From Alloprevotella sp. (GTDB lineage Bacteria; Bacteroidota; Bacteroidia; Bacteroidales; Bacteroidaceae): a DNA stretch of 61,551 nt. The translations under genes were made by a program, and so were the position numbers. Below, piece by piece: positions 47,050 to 55,224 of this stretch. The notes beneath the pieces are model-generated. The model ran no database searches. It saw only the letters and a program-made list of their open reading frames with translations, and was not told the origin of the DNA. Each line of letters begins with the position of its first letter. Within the stretch, counting starts at the first letter, position 1. Where the stretch lies: the NCBI GenBank assembly GCA_017476545.1, contig JAFUZP010000034.1, positions 1-61,551 on the forward strand, written 5' to 3'.

Positions 47050-47637
47050 TTACCGGGGGGCGCGCGGACGGCGCATGGTGACCAATGCGATAAATAACGA
47101 GATGACGGGAGCCGTCAGTAGTGTCCAGGAAATGACCATCCCGGCGTATGAGGCAGGTGAGACGGCGCGTAAGGCATCAATAAGCCCACTGAAATCTTCC
47201 GCCCCCGTGGCAGCGTAGATATCATCGAACGAGCCGGCGCCCTCCATCTGCGCGATCAATTCGGCGACTTCCGGGGTCTGCGCCGACAACTGCCACGCGT
47301 CAAACAGAGCCTCAGCGTTGCCGAAACGGAAATAGGCGTACACGCCGAGGGCAATCCACACACTGGCGTAAAGTCCCGAGAGTAGCGTGTGCAGATAAGC
47401 ACGCCCGAACGGGAATACACCCGATGAGGCCATACGCCGGCGGAAGCGCAGGGTAAGCGCAGCGGCGAGGAACACGGACAGCACCAGCATCAGCTGTGCG
47501 GGATAGGCAAGCAGAGGGCGGCTGAAGGCCACCACATAGAGCGCGAGCGAAGCCAGCCCCCATGCTCCGAGCACAAGGCCGTTTTGCATCGCAAAAGCAT
47601 TGCTCTGGCGAAAAAAGTCGGGCGTATCTGTCGTCAT
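47050..47637 (-). CDS. DUF4199 family membrane protein
   Basis: The ATG at 47637 gives 195 residues with four likely membrane helices (about 18-38, 44-66, 74-98 and 163-186). It resembles the DUF4199 integral membrane proteins of Bacteroidota, which often precede a DPM-like glycosyltransferase gene, as here (50 bp upstream of it). Function unknown; a role with the lipid-linked sugar transfer is only inferred. Confidence 0.8.
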   Translation of the reverse strand: MTTDTPDFFRQSNAFAMQNGLVLGAWGLASLALYVVAFSRPLLAYPAQLMLVLSVFLAAALTLRFRRRMASSGVFPFGRAYLHTLLSGLYASVWIALGVYAYFRFGNAEALFDAWQLSAQTPEVAELIAQMEGAGSFDDIYAATGAEDFSGLIDALRAVSPASYAGMVISWTLLTAPVISLFIALVTMRRPRAPR

Positions 47638-47658
47638 CACGTATCCGTTTACGCACTG

Positions 47659-47666
47659 CGAAGTTA
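47659..47666 (-). promoter_or_regulatory. -7 box of the DUF4199-GT2 unit
   Basis: TAACTTCG on the minus strand differs from TAnnTTTG by one base, 22 bp before the start codon. The same octamer is used by the divergent promoter at 48288. Confidence 0.5.
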
Positions 47667-47963
47667 CGCTAAGACATGCAAAAGACAAAGGAAAACGTCC
47701 AGTTTTTGCACGCTGAAACAGCCGGGACGGTACGGAAAGACCCCTCTCTCTCCCCGCGCGCGCTTATATAGGATAGTAAGAAGCAACCTCAGAACCGGGG
47801 GAGGTTTCACGGTCACACGGCGCAAATGCACAGCGTATTTCCGAGAAAAAAATCCCGCGCCGCCTATAAGCCCGGCATTCCCCTACAAGAAAGTGTTCAA
47901 AACTTCCGAAATGGCAGGCTTAAGTGACCGAAAATACTTTTCAGGCGGCTACAAAGGGGATTT

Positions 47964-48029
47964 CGGACCGTGGGATACCGGGGCTTAACCGCAGGGATAG
48001 GAGTTCCTACCCCCAGGGCTAGGAAAAAA
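47964..48029 (+). repeat. 22-bp palindromic array D, degenerate
   Basis: Two good units at 47986 (TAACCGCAGGGATAGGA) and 48008 (TACCCCCAGGGCTAGGA) are 22 bp apart; a degenerate unit starts at about 47964. Unlike the other arrays it lies in the divergent region between two 5' ends (47638-48318). Nothing else in this 681-bp gap could be supported beyond the two promoters. Confidence 0.65.
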
Positions 48030-48263
48030 TCCCCCGCGCGTTAAGGAAGAATTTGACGGGAGAGTGTCCCATTCTCCCGCCAAGGAGGAGATTTTCCACG
48101 CTGGAAGTGCAAACCGACAATGTAAAGATTATCGAACGTGAAACATCGGAAGTTATCCACAATCCGTCGCGCCGGGAAGGAAAACGCCGCGGGGAAGAAC
48201 CACACATCCGGGAAGTATTTCCCGCGTGCCACGCCCTATGCGGACAGATTTGTCGGCCGAAAT

Positions 48264-48295
48264 TTTGTTTTTCCCGCTCCGCCGTCGTAACTTCG
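48264..48295 (+). promoter_or_regulatory. Promoter of the 48319 gene
   Basis: TTTG at 48264-48267 and TAACTTCG at 48288-48295 are 20 bp apart. The -7 box has one mismatch to the consensus. Confidence 0.65.
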
Positions 48296-48318
48296 CAGCG
48301 ATAAGACAAAACCGACCT

Positions 48319-49242
48319 ATGACAACGGACAGACAACCTGGCACCCCGGCCACGCCCACCGCGCCACAAGCGCCACGCAAGAGCCACGCGAGTACCATCA
48401 TCATCTGCCTCTTGCTGGCCATCATCGCAGGGGGTGTCACCGCTTTCTGGCTCTATCTGCGCAACGAGCGCGAGGCCGAAGCGGAAGAACGTGCCTACAA
48501 GGTACTTGACAGCAGTACGGAAAGTGCCGACTACGCCGATTTTCTGGAGCGTTTCCCCAAGAGCGGCTACCGCACGGACGTGCAGACACGTATGCGCAAA
48601 CTGCAAGCAATGGAGCGCGACTGGGGCTACATCCAGCATTCTTCCAACCCCAACGATTTCGTCCGCTTCAAGAACAAATACACAAGTGCGTACTACGACC
48701 GCCTGTGCGATGCAAAAATAGACTCCCTTGACTGGATTACGGCCCAGCAACAGGGTAGCGGGGCAGCCGTGGACCGCTACATGCAGCTCCACCCCGACGG
48801 GAAATTCTTCGCAGACGCTACCGTGGCCCATCAGCAGCTCACGGCCAATGAACCGACAGCTGCCGAAAAGGAGAGCGTCATGGCCGTCATGAACCAGTTC
48901 TTCCGCGACTTCGGCGACAACAACACGGAGGGCATTTCGCAGCTCATCCCCAACGTGATGAGCCGCTTCCTGAGCAAGACGGGAATCAGCCGTGAAGATG
49001 TCATCGGTACCATCAGCAAGATGTTCAACGAACACATCCTCGGCTGTGACTTCCACGTAGGCAGCGACTTCCGCATCACGAAGCGCATGGAAGAGGGAGT
49101 CCCCGTCTTCACCGTCAATGCCAGCGTGGACCAACGCATAGAGCGCGACAACGAGGGCAAGAGCTCGGGACGTTACACCATCCGGGCCGAAGTGGACGGT
49201 AACGGCAAGGTGCGCGCGCTCACCATGAACCCCAAGGATTAA
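48319..49242 (+). CDS. Membrane-anchored protein of unknown function
   Basis: The ATG at 48319 gives 307 residues. A proline/threonine-rich cytoplasmic N-terminus is followed by one membrane helix (about 26-48, TIIICLLLAIIAGGVTAFWLY), then a helical charged region with short-repeat features (DYADFLERFPKSGYRTDVQTRM, VDRYMQLHPDGKFFADATV) and a C-terminal domain resembling an NTF2-like or cystatin-like fold (VMNQFFRDFGDNNTEGISQL). The family is not recognised with confidence. It is 17 bp before the MaoC gene. Confidence 0.65.
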   Translation: MTTDRQPGTPATPTAPQAPRKSHASTIIICLLLAIIAGGVTAFWLYLRNEREAEAEERAYKVLDSSTESADYADFLERFPKSGYRTDVQTRMRKLQAMERDWGYIQHSSNPNDFVRFKNKYTSAYYDRLCDAKIDSLDWITAQQQGSGAAVDRYMQLHPDGKFFADATVAHQQLTANEPTAAEKESVMAVMNQFFRDFGDNNTEGISQLIPNVMSRFLSKTGISREDVIGTISKMFNEHILGCDFHVGSDFRITKRMEEGVPVFTVNASVDQRIERDNEGKSSGRYTIRAEVDGNGKVRALTMNPKD

Positions 49243-49259
49243 GACCAACAAACACTTAT

Positions 49260-49730
49260 ATGGAAAAAATCTTTATCAGCTCATACGAAGAGTTTGCCCG
49301 CTACAAAGGACAAGAACTCGGGCACTCGGAATGGCTTGAGGTGCCGCAAGAACGCATCAACCTTTTCGCTGACGCCACGCTTGACCACCAGTGGATACAC
49401 ACCGACCCTAAGCGTGCCGCCGCAGAAAGCCCATTCAAGCAGACCATCGCCCACGGTTATCTCACGCTATCCCTGCTCCCCGTTCTCTGGAACCAGATTA
49501 TCGAGGTTAGCAACCTCCGCATGATGGTGAACTACGGTATGGACCAGATGCGTTTCGGACAGGCCGTACTCAGCGGCCAGTCCATACGCCTTGTCGCCGC
49601 ACTGGAGGATATCCAGGACTTGCGCGGAATCTGCAAAGCCGGAATGCGCTTCCGCATCGAAATACAAGGGGGGCGGAAACCCGCACTTGAAGGACTGGCA
49701 ACATTCCTCTACTACTTCAACAAGGAATGA
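49260..49730 (+). CDS. MaoC-like dehydratase
   Basis: This 156-residue hot-dog-fold protein has the MaoC hydratase 2 motif: LFADATLDHQWIHTDPKRAA with the catalytic Asp and His, then FKQTIAHGYLTLSLLP. The family hydrates enoyl-CoA or related thioesters. The physiological substrate cannot be told. It overlaps the next gene by 4 bp (ATGA). Confidence 0.88.
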   Translation: MEKIFISSYEEFARYKGQELGHSEWLEVPQERINLFADATLDHQWIHTDPKRAAAESPFKQTIAHGYLTLSLLPVLWNQIIEVSNLRMMVNYGMDQMRFGQAVLSGQSIRLVAALEDIQDLRGICKAGMRFRIEIQGGRKPALEGLATFLYYFNKE

Positions 49731-50365
49731 CCGACGCCTACCGCACGCTTGCCGCTCCATCCGAGGCGGTCTATACCGAGCGGAGGAGCCGCTTCATCGC
49801 GTATGCCATACCCGTTGGCAGCGAGGAGGAAGTGAAAGCGAACGTGCAGGCACTGCGGAAGAAGTATTACGATGCGCGCCACGTGTGCTACGCCTACGCC
49901 CTCGGGTACGGCGGGGAGCGAACGCGCGCCGTTGATGACGGCGAGCCTTCAGGCACGGGCGGAAAACCCATCCTCGGGCGCATACGCAATGCCGGACTGA
50001 CCTTCACGCTCGTCGCTGTCGTGCGCTACTTCGGCGGCATCCAGCTCGGCGCAGCCAATCTTGGCACGGCCTATAAGACGGCGGCGGCGGCGGCACTGGA
50101 GAATGCCAGCACAGCGGAGCGCGTAATCAAGGCCGAAATCCATACCGCAGTCCCCTACCCTGATGCCGATGCCGCAATGCGCATCGCGAGGGACGAGGGG
50201 GCGGACATCGCCGCTCTTGACTGCGGAGCGACGGAGGAGCGCATCACATTTTCTATACGCCGGGGTGCAGCTGACGGACTCCGCGAAAAATTACAGAAAA
50301 TCTATACGCTGCGGATTCTTGACGATGAGCCGGAAACAACCGGCACACGCACCCCGCAGGACTGA
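49727..50365 (+). CDS. YigZ/IMPACT family protein
   Basis: The 212-residue protein shows the UPF0029 N-terminal domain (SRFIAYAIPVGSEEEV, HVCYAYALG, DDGEPSGTGGKPIL and VRYFGGIQLGAANL) and the C-terminal DUF1949 domain. The family is widespread and poorly characterised, related to eukaryotic IMPACT. It starts inside the end of the MaoC gene and is followed 17 bp later by queD. Confidence 0.92.
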   Translation: MTDAYRTLAAPSEAVYTERRSRFIAYAIPVGSEEEVKANVQALRKKYYDARHVCYAYALGYGGERTRAVDDGEPSGTGGKPILGRIRNAGLTFTLVAVVRYFGGIQLGAANLGTAYKTAAAAALENASTAERVIKAEIHTAVPYPDADAAMRIARDEGADIAALDCGATEERITFSIRRGAADGLREKLQKIYTLRILDDEPETTGTRTPQD

Positions 50366-50382
50366 CCCGGAACAGAGTATTT

Positions 50383-50739
50383 ATGTATTACCTATCAAAA
50401 CGCATCGAGATCGCTTTTGCCCACCAGCTACAGTTGGATTACGAAAGCCCATGCCGCCGCCAGCACGGGCACAACGCCATCGTCACCGTGTACTGCCGCG
50501 CGGAGGAGCTGAACGCGAACGGCATGGTTGTGGATTTCAAGCACGTGAAGGAAATTGTCAAGGAGCGGCTTGACCACCGGTGCCTCAACGACCTGTTCGA
50601 CTTTAACCCAACGGCGGAAAACATTGCCCGCTGGATTTGCGACCAAATCCCCCAATGTTACAAAGTGACCGTGCAGGAGTCCGAGGGGAATATCGCGGCA
50701 TACGTCAAAGACCTTTGCGCCGATGACGAAGGTTTATAA
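50383..50739 (+). CDS. queD: 6-carboxy-5,6,7,8-tetrahydropterin synthase QueD
   Basis: QueD makes 6-carboxytetrahydropterin from dihydroneopterin triphosphate, the second step towards queuosine. The 118-residue protein has the zinc ligands AHQLQLD and HGHN, the sequence VVDFKHVKEIVKERLDHRCLND with the catalytic Asp-His, and the terminal TVQESEGNIAAY containing the substrate-binding glutamate. It overlaps queE by 17 bp, so the pair is co-translated. Confidence 0.95.
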   Translation: MYYLSKRIEIAFAHQLQLDYESPCRRQHGHNAIVTVYCRAEELNANGMVVDFKHVKEIVKERLDHRCLNDLFDFNPTAENIARWICDQIPQCYKVTVQESEGNIAAYVKDLCADDEGL

Positions 50740-51310
50740 AGTAAACGAAATCTTCTACTCCCTGCAAGGAGAGGGTGCCAACGCAGGCACACCCGCCATT
50801 TTCGTGCGCTTCGCCGGGTGCAACCTGCGCTGCCCGTTCTGCGACACGGTCCACGAGGCGGCACAGGCCATGAGCTGTGCGGACATCATCGCCGCCGTAA
50901 GCCAATGGGATGCCACCCTTGTAGTACTCACAGGCGGAGAGCCGACGCTCCAAGCTACCCCCCAACTCATCAACGCCCTGCACGAAGCGGGCAGAACCGT
51001 TGCGATAGAGACCAACGGCACACGCCCCGTCCCTGCCGGATGCGACTGGGTGACGCTCTCGCCCAAGACGGATGTCTGTCCTGGAGCAGCTCCGATTCTC
51101 ACGGAATGCGACGAACTGAAAATCGTATTCCAAGGCGAAGTCGTCCCGACCTATACCGACATCCGCGCCAAGTACCGCTTCCTGCAACCCTGTGACACGG
51201 GAGATAGCGAACGCAACGCTTCCCTGCGAGACGCCGCCGTGCGCTACTGCCTGGCCCATCCCCAGTGGCGACTGTCCGTGCAGCTGCACAAGATCCTCAA
51301 TATACCGTAA
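50723..51310 (+). CDS. queE: 7-carboxy-7-deazaguanine synthase QueE
   Basis: This radical SAM enzyme rearranges 6-carboxytetrahydropterin to 7-carboxy-7-deazaguanine. The 195-residue protein has the SAM cluster motif GCNLRCPFCDT (Cx3Cx2C), preceded by the substrate-binding SLQGEGANAGTPAIFVR and followed by VVLTGGEPTLQ and IETNGTRPVP. It is the shorter form without an inserted cluster-capping region. The later genes queC and queF are not in this window. Confidence 0.94.
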   Translation: MTKVYKVNEIFYSLQGEGANAGTPAIFVRFAGCNLRCPFCDTVHEAAQAMSCADIIAAVSQWDATLVVLTGGEPTLQATPQLINALHEAGRTVAIETNGTRPVPAGCDWVTLSPKTDVCPGAAPILTECDELKIVFQGEVVPTYTDIRAKYRFLQPCDTGDSERNASLRDAAVRYCLAHPQWRLSVQLHKILNIP

Positions 51311-51321
51311 GTATTTATGCC

Positions 51322-51362
51322 CTACCCGCCGACTCCGGAAGGGGCATTGCGGTAGTTTTTTT
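51322..51362 (+). terminator. Terminator after queE
   Basis: CTACC-C-GC pairs with GC-GGTAG around a 19-base loop and is followed by seven T (51356-51362). It separates queE from the tRNA promoter. Confidence 0.7.
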
Positions 51363-51382
51363 CAGAAAACTTTGGGAAAAAC

Positions 51383-51413
51383 TTTGCCACCCCAAAATAA
51401 ACGCGTACTTTTG
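51383..51413 (+). promoter_or_regulatory. tRNA-Thr promoter (TTTG-N19-TACTTTTG)
   Basis: TTTG at 51383-51386 and TACTTTTG at 51406-51413 are separated by 19 bp, a full consensus match, 21 bp before the tRNA. Confidence 0.8.
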
Positions 51414-51434
51414 CCCCGCGTTTGAGGAAACGAA

Positions 51435-51507
51435 GCCGATATAGCTCAGTTGGTAGAGCGACTCATTCGTAATGAGTAGGTCGCCGGTTCGAGTCCGGCT
51501 CTCGGCT
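51435..51507 (+). tRNA. tRNA-Thr (anticodon CGT)
   Basis: The sequence folds as a cloverleaf: acceptor GCCGATA with TCTCGGC (one T6.C67 mismatch), D-arm AGCTCAGTTGGTAGAGC, anticodon arm ACTCA-TTCGTAA-TGAGT with anticodon CGT reading ACG codons, T-arm GCCGG-TTCGAGT-CCGGC and a discriminator T. The CCA end is not encoded. It is monocistronic with its own promoter and terminator. Confidence 0.95.
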
Positions 51508-51510
51508 CTG

Positions 51511-51556
51511 AGCGGCACGGAAGCAGTCAAAAGTTTCCGTGCCGCTGTGTATTTTT
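51511..51556 (+). terminator. Terminator after tRNA-Thr
   Basis: A 12-bp perfect stem, AGCGGCACGGAA with TTCCGTGCCGCT, is followed by a T-rich tail. Confidence 0.9.
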
Positions 51557-51570
51557 CCCCCAGAACGTGC

Positions 51571-51578
51571 TACATTTG
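51571..51578 (+). promoter_or_regulatory. -7 box of the 51617 gene
   Basis: TACATTTG is a full TAnnTTTG match. It ends 9 bp before an ATG at 51588 and 38 bp before the GTG start at 51617. Confidence 0.65.
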
Positions 51579-51587
51579 TCCCGCAGC

Positions 51588-51620
51588 ATGAACACCATTA
51601 ACGCCACACTAGCCCCGTGA
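51588..51620 (+). CDS. Possible 10-codon leader peptide overlapping the GTG start
   Basis: An ATG at 51588 opens MNTINATLAP and stops with TGA at 51618-51620, overlapping the GTG start of the next gene (GTGA). It begins almost at the predicted transcription start. It is a candidate for coupled translation only; expression is unproven. Confidence 0.3.
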   Translation: MNTINATLAP

Positions 51621-52888
51621 AATCCCGCGCCGCCTACACCTCCCTCGCACTCGCAATCCTGTTCGCCCTGACCGTCGGGCTGTTCACCTGGACCGCCCCG
51701 TGGGTGGGCGATGACATCGAGTATGCCTATATCGCCTCACCCGACCAACTCGACATGAGCGACGCCCCCGTCTCCTCCGTCGCGGACGTACTCATATCCC
51801 AGCGCAGGCACTACTTCAACGTGAACGGGCGCAGCGTGGCGCACACACTCGTCCAACTGTTCTGCGGGCTATGGGGAAGGGTACCCTTCACGCTGTGCAA
51901 CGCGCTTGCCACCGCCCTATTCCTCCTCCTCATCCTACGAACTGCCGGGGGAAGCCTGCACCGCCCGAGGCAGATGTATGCCGCCCTACTGCTCACAGCC
52001 CTGACTTTCAGTACGTATTACACGCCGACCTGCCAGATCGGCTACATGTGGATGTTCTGCCTGTCCCTAGCCTTCCTCTGCCTTTTCCGCAGCCCTGTCG
52101 CCGCCAAGTGGCGGTTACTGCTGTTCCTGTTCAGCCTTTTAGCGGGATGGGGGCAGGAAGCACTTAGCACCGGCCTATGCGCCGCGCTCGCCATCCACCT
52201 GTATAAGACAGGCCGCACCCCTGACTGGCAGCAACGCATCATGGCCGCCGGTTATGCACTCGGCACGCTCCTCATCACATTATCCCCAGGCACACTCGGC
52301 CGCGCCGCTACCACCGATATTCCTTTCACGGAGAGTCTGGCCAGTTTCATCATGGGACTACGAACCACTTACATAGCCACTGCCTATGCCATCCTGCTCG
52401 TGGCGAGCCGCCGCGCCACGTGGAACGAGCTGCGGACTACCGCCCCACTGGTCTTTGACGCTGCCGCCACGCTGCTCGCCTTCAATTTTCTCATCGGTGT
52501 AGGCGGGCAACGCCAACTCTTCGGCATAGAGTTGCTGAGTATCCTGCTCATACTCCGCTGGGCCTTACGTTTCGGTGCGCCACGCCGCACTGCGGGCATC
52601 GCGCTCACCGCACTCACGTTCGTTGTCACGCTGCTATACCTCAGGCGGGCGGATTTCCTGCGACAGACACACCTGAGCTATGAGCGAACCATGACGCTCT
52701 GCCGCAAGGCTCCGGACGGAGCTACCGTCCTGCATACCTTCCCCGGAGGCGACACACGGTGGCCGGGCGACCAATTTCTCGGAACGATGGAGAAACTGGT
52801 GCACACCGAGACGGGCAAGACCATCCATATCCGGCCGGCTGACGAATACACAAAGGAAAACGAGGACACCCCCACCGACAAGGAATAG
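51617..52888 (+). CDS. DUF6056-like polytopic membrane protein (GT-C fold?)
   Basis: The 423-residue protein begins at a GTG and has about ten membrane helices. The first loop contains WVGDDIEYAYI, the Asp-Asp pattern seen in the first extracytoplasmic loop of GT-C glycosyltransferases and in DUF6056 proteins, and later HYFNVNGRSVAHTLVQLF. A hydrophilic C-terminal tail follows. Transfer of sugars from a polyprenyl carrier is possible, but not shown. No ATG start gives a longer intact frame. Confidence 0.72.
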   Translation: MKSRAAYTSLALAILFALTVGLFTWTAPWVGDDIEYAYIASPDQLDMSDAPVSSVADVLISQRRHYFNVNGRSVAHTLVQLFCGLWGRVPFTLCNALATALFLLLILRTAGGSLHRPRQMYAALLLTALTFSTYYTPTCQIGYMWMFCLSLAFLCLFRSPVAAKWRLLLFLFSLLAGWGQEALSTGLCAALAIHLYKTGRTPDWQQRIMAAGYALGTLLITLSPGTLGRAATTDIPFTESLASFIMGLRTTYIATAYAILLVASRRATWNELRTTAPLVFDAAATLLAFNFLIGVGGQRQLFGIELLSILLILRWALRFGAPRRTAGIALTALTFVVTLLYLRRADFLRQTHLSYERTMTLCRKAPDGATVLHTFPGGDTRWPGDQFLGTMEKLVHTETGKTIHIRPADEYTKENEDTPTDKE

Positions 52889-52948
52889 CCCCTCCACCCC
52901 GCCTGCTCCGTAAAGGCCAGAAGAGGCATTCTTAAGGGGTAGCGGGCA

Positions 52949-53338
52949 CTACTCGTAGAGGTGGAAAATGCGCTCCATCAGGCGCCACTTCTCCGCGCTG
53001 CCCGCCGCCGGGTCGGCCTGCTGGTAGCGCGCCGTCAGCGCCTCCCACTCCGCCTGCTTCGGCATAGCCGCCATACGTGCCATTGCCTCGTCCCAATCCA
53101 ACGCCGCAGGCATCTCGACAATCATAAAAAGGCGCGTGCCGAGCAAGTAAATCTCCATTTCCAAAATCCCGACAGCGCGGATAGCCTCCAGCGTCTCGCG
53201 CCAGACTTCCTCTGGGGAATGCAAGCGGCGATAAGCGGCAATAAGGTCCGGCTCGTCTTGAAGGTCAAGCGTCTGACAATAGCGCTTCGTCGGTTCCTGG
53301 AAGCGCCGCGTCTCATATCCGTAACCCAAATCTTTCAT
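52949..53338 (-). CDS. L-rhamnose mutarotase family protein
   Basis: The 129-residue protein belongs to the ferredoxin-like mutarotases (RhaM/YiiL): RYCQTLDLQDEPDLIAAYRR at the N-terminus, EVWRETLEAIRAVGILEMEI, the sequence RLFMIVEM and WEALTARYQQ. Members interconvert alpha- and beta-L-rhamnose or L-fucose. No rhamnose or fucose catabolic genes are next to it. It is transcribed from one side of a pair of abutting divergent promoters. Confidence 0.85.
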   Translation of the reverse strand: MKDLGYGYETRRFQEPTKRYCQTLDLQDEPDLIAAYRRLHSPEEVWRETLEAIRAVGILEMEIYLLGTRLFMIVEMPAALDWDEAMARMAAMPKQAEWEALTARYQQADPAAGSAEKWRLMERIFHLYE

Positions 53339-53361
53339 TTGATGAACTTGTTAGTTTCGCG

Positions 53362-53378
53362 CAAAGATATTACTTTTG
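53362..53378. promoter_or_regulatory. Abutting divergent promoters of the mutarotase and Omp28 genes
   Basis: The minus-strand -7 box TATCTTTG (53369-53362) and the plus-strand -7 box TACTTTTG (53371-53378) are full TAnnTTTG matches with only one base between them. They give predicted starts about 18 nt before the mutarotase ATG and about 50 nt before the Omp28-type ATG. Confidence 0.7.
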
Positions 53379-53438
53379 CACTAAACTATGCGCTACGCGC
53401 AAATTATTTTCCACGACAAAGATAAAAAACACTTGGAT

Positions 53439-55211
53439 ATGAAGAAACTTCAAACCGCCTGCCTACTGCTCCTTGCAGCACTCGGCACACTCTCCGCAGC
53501 GGCCCAAACCTACATGGGCTACACGGACGGCAACCGCGATGCGGGCTACGCGTTCGGAAACTCCCGCGAACAGGGACTATGCATCCGCATTCCGGCGGGG
53601 AAGGCCGCCTACCTGAAAGGAACAAAAATTACGGGGCTGAGAACAGTGTTCCGCACGTTGCAAATCAACAGCCTTGACCTCTTCATCACCAAAAACCTGA
53701 CGGCGGAGGATCTCTACGTGCAGGACATGGGGAAGAGCTCCAACCTCTGGACGGACTATGCGCTGGACACGCCGTTCGAGATTGACGGCGAAGAGTTCTA
53801 TATCGGGTACATCGTACAGGCTTCCAATACGATGGCACGGCCATTAGCCTTTGACGGCAGCACCGACGTGGGGCATGAAGCGTTCTGGGTCATTGAGGAC
53901 GGTGTCTGGAAAGACGCCTCCGAGGCCGGCATGGGAGCCGCTAACATCCAAATGATACTGAAGGGCGCGCCCACAGTGGCCGACCTCGTGATGAAGCGCC
54001 TCAACGCCAGCGGCGTCTATAAGACGGGGAACGCCTACAGTTTCAAGGGGCAGGTATTCAACTTCGGCACGGATACCATCCACAGCCTGGAGTTCACGCT
54101 ACAAGTGGGCGAGGCGGAACCCGTCACCTTCACACGCCGCGTGCAGCTTGACCCGAACCACACTTACGACTTCACCAGCCCGGCTTACCGCCTCCAGGGC
54201 GAGGGCAGGCAGAACGTCACCATCACCGTCAGGCCGGGCGACGAAGGGGTGGAAGATGCGGACGAGAGCGACAACACCGCCAGCTACGAGATTGGCGTAC
54301 TGGGCGGCGACATCAAGAAGAAAGTGCTCGTCGAAGGCTTCAGCACCCAAGGTTGCGGCAACTGCCCCGACGGACACGATGCACTCGAGATGGCACTCGC
54401 GAAGTCGCCGGAGGACTTCATACAGATATTCCACCACTCCGCATTCGGCCTTGACCGCTTCTCCATGGTGGACGACTATATGTTCCTGTGGTTCTTTGCC
54501 GACGCCGGATCATACGCACCCGCAACGATGTTCAACCGTACGAAGATATTCGACGGCGGGCAAAGCCCCCTCTTCGTCCCCACCTACGAGGACTGCATCA
54601 CGGCAGTAAACCAGATGCTCGCGAAGGACGCGCCGCTCACCATCGACCTCGAGAACGACTTCAACCCCGAGACCGGCACCGGGACGGTTACCGTGCACAT
54701 CGAGACATTCGCCGACCCCTCCGCACGGCAGCACTACCTGACCGTAAGCCTCACGCAGGACAGCATCTATGGCTACCAAGCAGACTACACCAACGGCAAC
54801 CAGCGCAACTACGCGCACAACGCCGTCTATAGAAGCTCCTTCACCAACTATATGGGCGACCCCATAGACCTAGTCCCCGGCGAGACCGTAACCTACACCT
54901 ATCCCTACCTGATCGAGGAAGCCATCACCTCCACCTACGGCAACGAAACATACGGCAGCCGCGTAGTCCCCACAGACCCGAGAAACATGCACATCGTAGC
55001 CTTCGTGCACGACTACGAAAGCGGCCAGGCAACAGCCTGCACGGTGTACAACGCGGAAACCATCCCCGTATATGTAGATGTCACAGGCATGCGCGAAGTG
55101 AACACCCGCCCCGCCACCGCGCCGAGAGTTTATGACCTGCAAGGCCGCCGCGTGCAGCAAGCGCAGAAAGGCCTGTACATCGTGAACGGCCGGAAGCTAT
55201 ACATCCGATAG
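53439..55211 (+). CDS. Omp28-type secreted protein with CxxC motif
   Basis: The ATG at 53439 gives 590 residues with a signal peptide (TACLLLLAALGTLSAAAQ). The middle contains the Omp28 thioredoxin-like domain, VLVEGFSTQGCGNCPDGHDA, with a CGNC motif (Cys306-Cys309), followed by FIQIFHHSAFGLDRFS. Beta-sandwich segments flank it. The C-terminus, VYDLQGRRVQQAQKGLYIVN, is the short Bacteroidales C-terminal segment seen in many exported proteins. The in-frame ATG at 53388 lies at the predicted transcription start and would place a charged stretch before the signal peptide, so it is not used. Confidence 0.85.
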   Translation: MKKLQTACLLLLAALGTLSAAAQTYMGYTDGNRDAGYAFGNSREQGLCIRIPAGKAAYLKGTKITGLRTVFRTLQINSLDLFITKNLTAEDLYVQDMGKSSNLWTDYALDTPFEIDGEEFYIGYIVQASNTMARPLAFDGSTDVGHEAFWVIEDGVWKDASEAGMGAANIQMILKGAPTVADLVMKRLNASGVYKTGNAYSFKGQVFNFGTDTIHSLEFTLQVGEAEPVTFTRRVQLDPNHTYDFTSPAYRLQGEGRQNVTITVRPGDEGVEDADESDNTASYEIGVLGGDIKKKVLVEGFSTQGCGNCPDGHDALEMALAKSPEDFIQIFHHSAFGLDRFSMVDDYMFLWFFADAGSYAPATMFNRTKIFDGGQSPLFVPTYEDCITAVNQMLAKDAPLTIDLENDFNPETGTGTVTVHIETFADPSARQHYLTVSLTQDSIYGYQADYTNGNQRNYAHNAVYRSSFTNYMGDPIDLVPGETVTYTYPYLIEEAITSTYGNETYGSRVVPTDPRNMHIVAFVHDYESGQATACTVYNAETIPVYVDVTGMREVNTRPATAPRVYDLQGRRVQQAQKGLYIVNGRKLYIR

Positions 55212-55224
55212 CCGCCCGGGGGAC

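Noticed and set aside
47676-47771. A 31-codon plus-strand ORF in the DUF4199 upstream region
   Set aside because: No promoter, no ribosome-binding signal and no recognisable sequence; it overlaps the region next to the opposite promoter.
48019-49251. Long minus-strand open frame opposite the 48319 gene and other long antisense frames (for example 1372-2412 plus, 12058-12939 minus)
   Set aside because: They are mirror frames of GC-rich coding sequence, with unnatural composition and no recognisable motifs, and the opposite strand encodes well-supported proteins.
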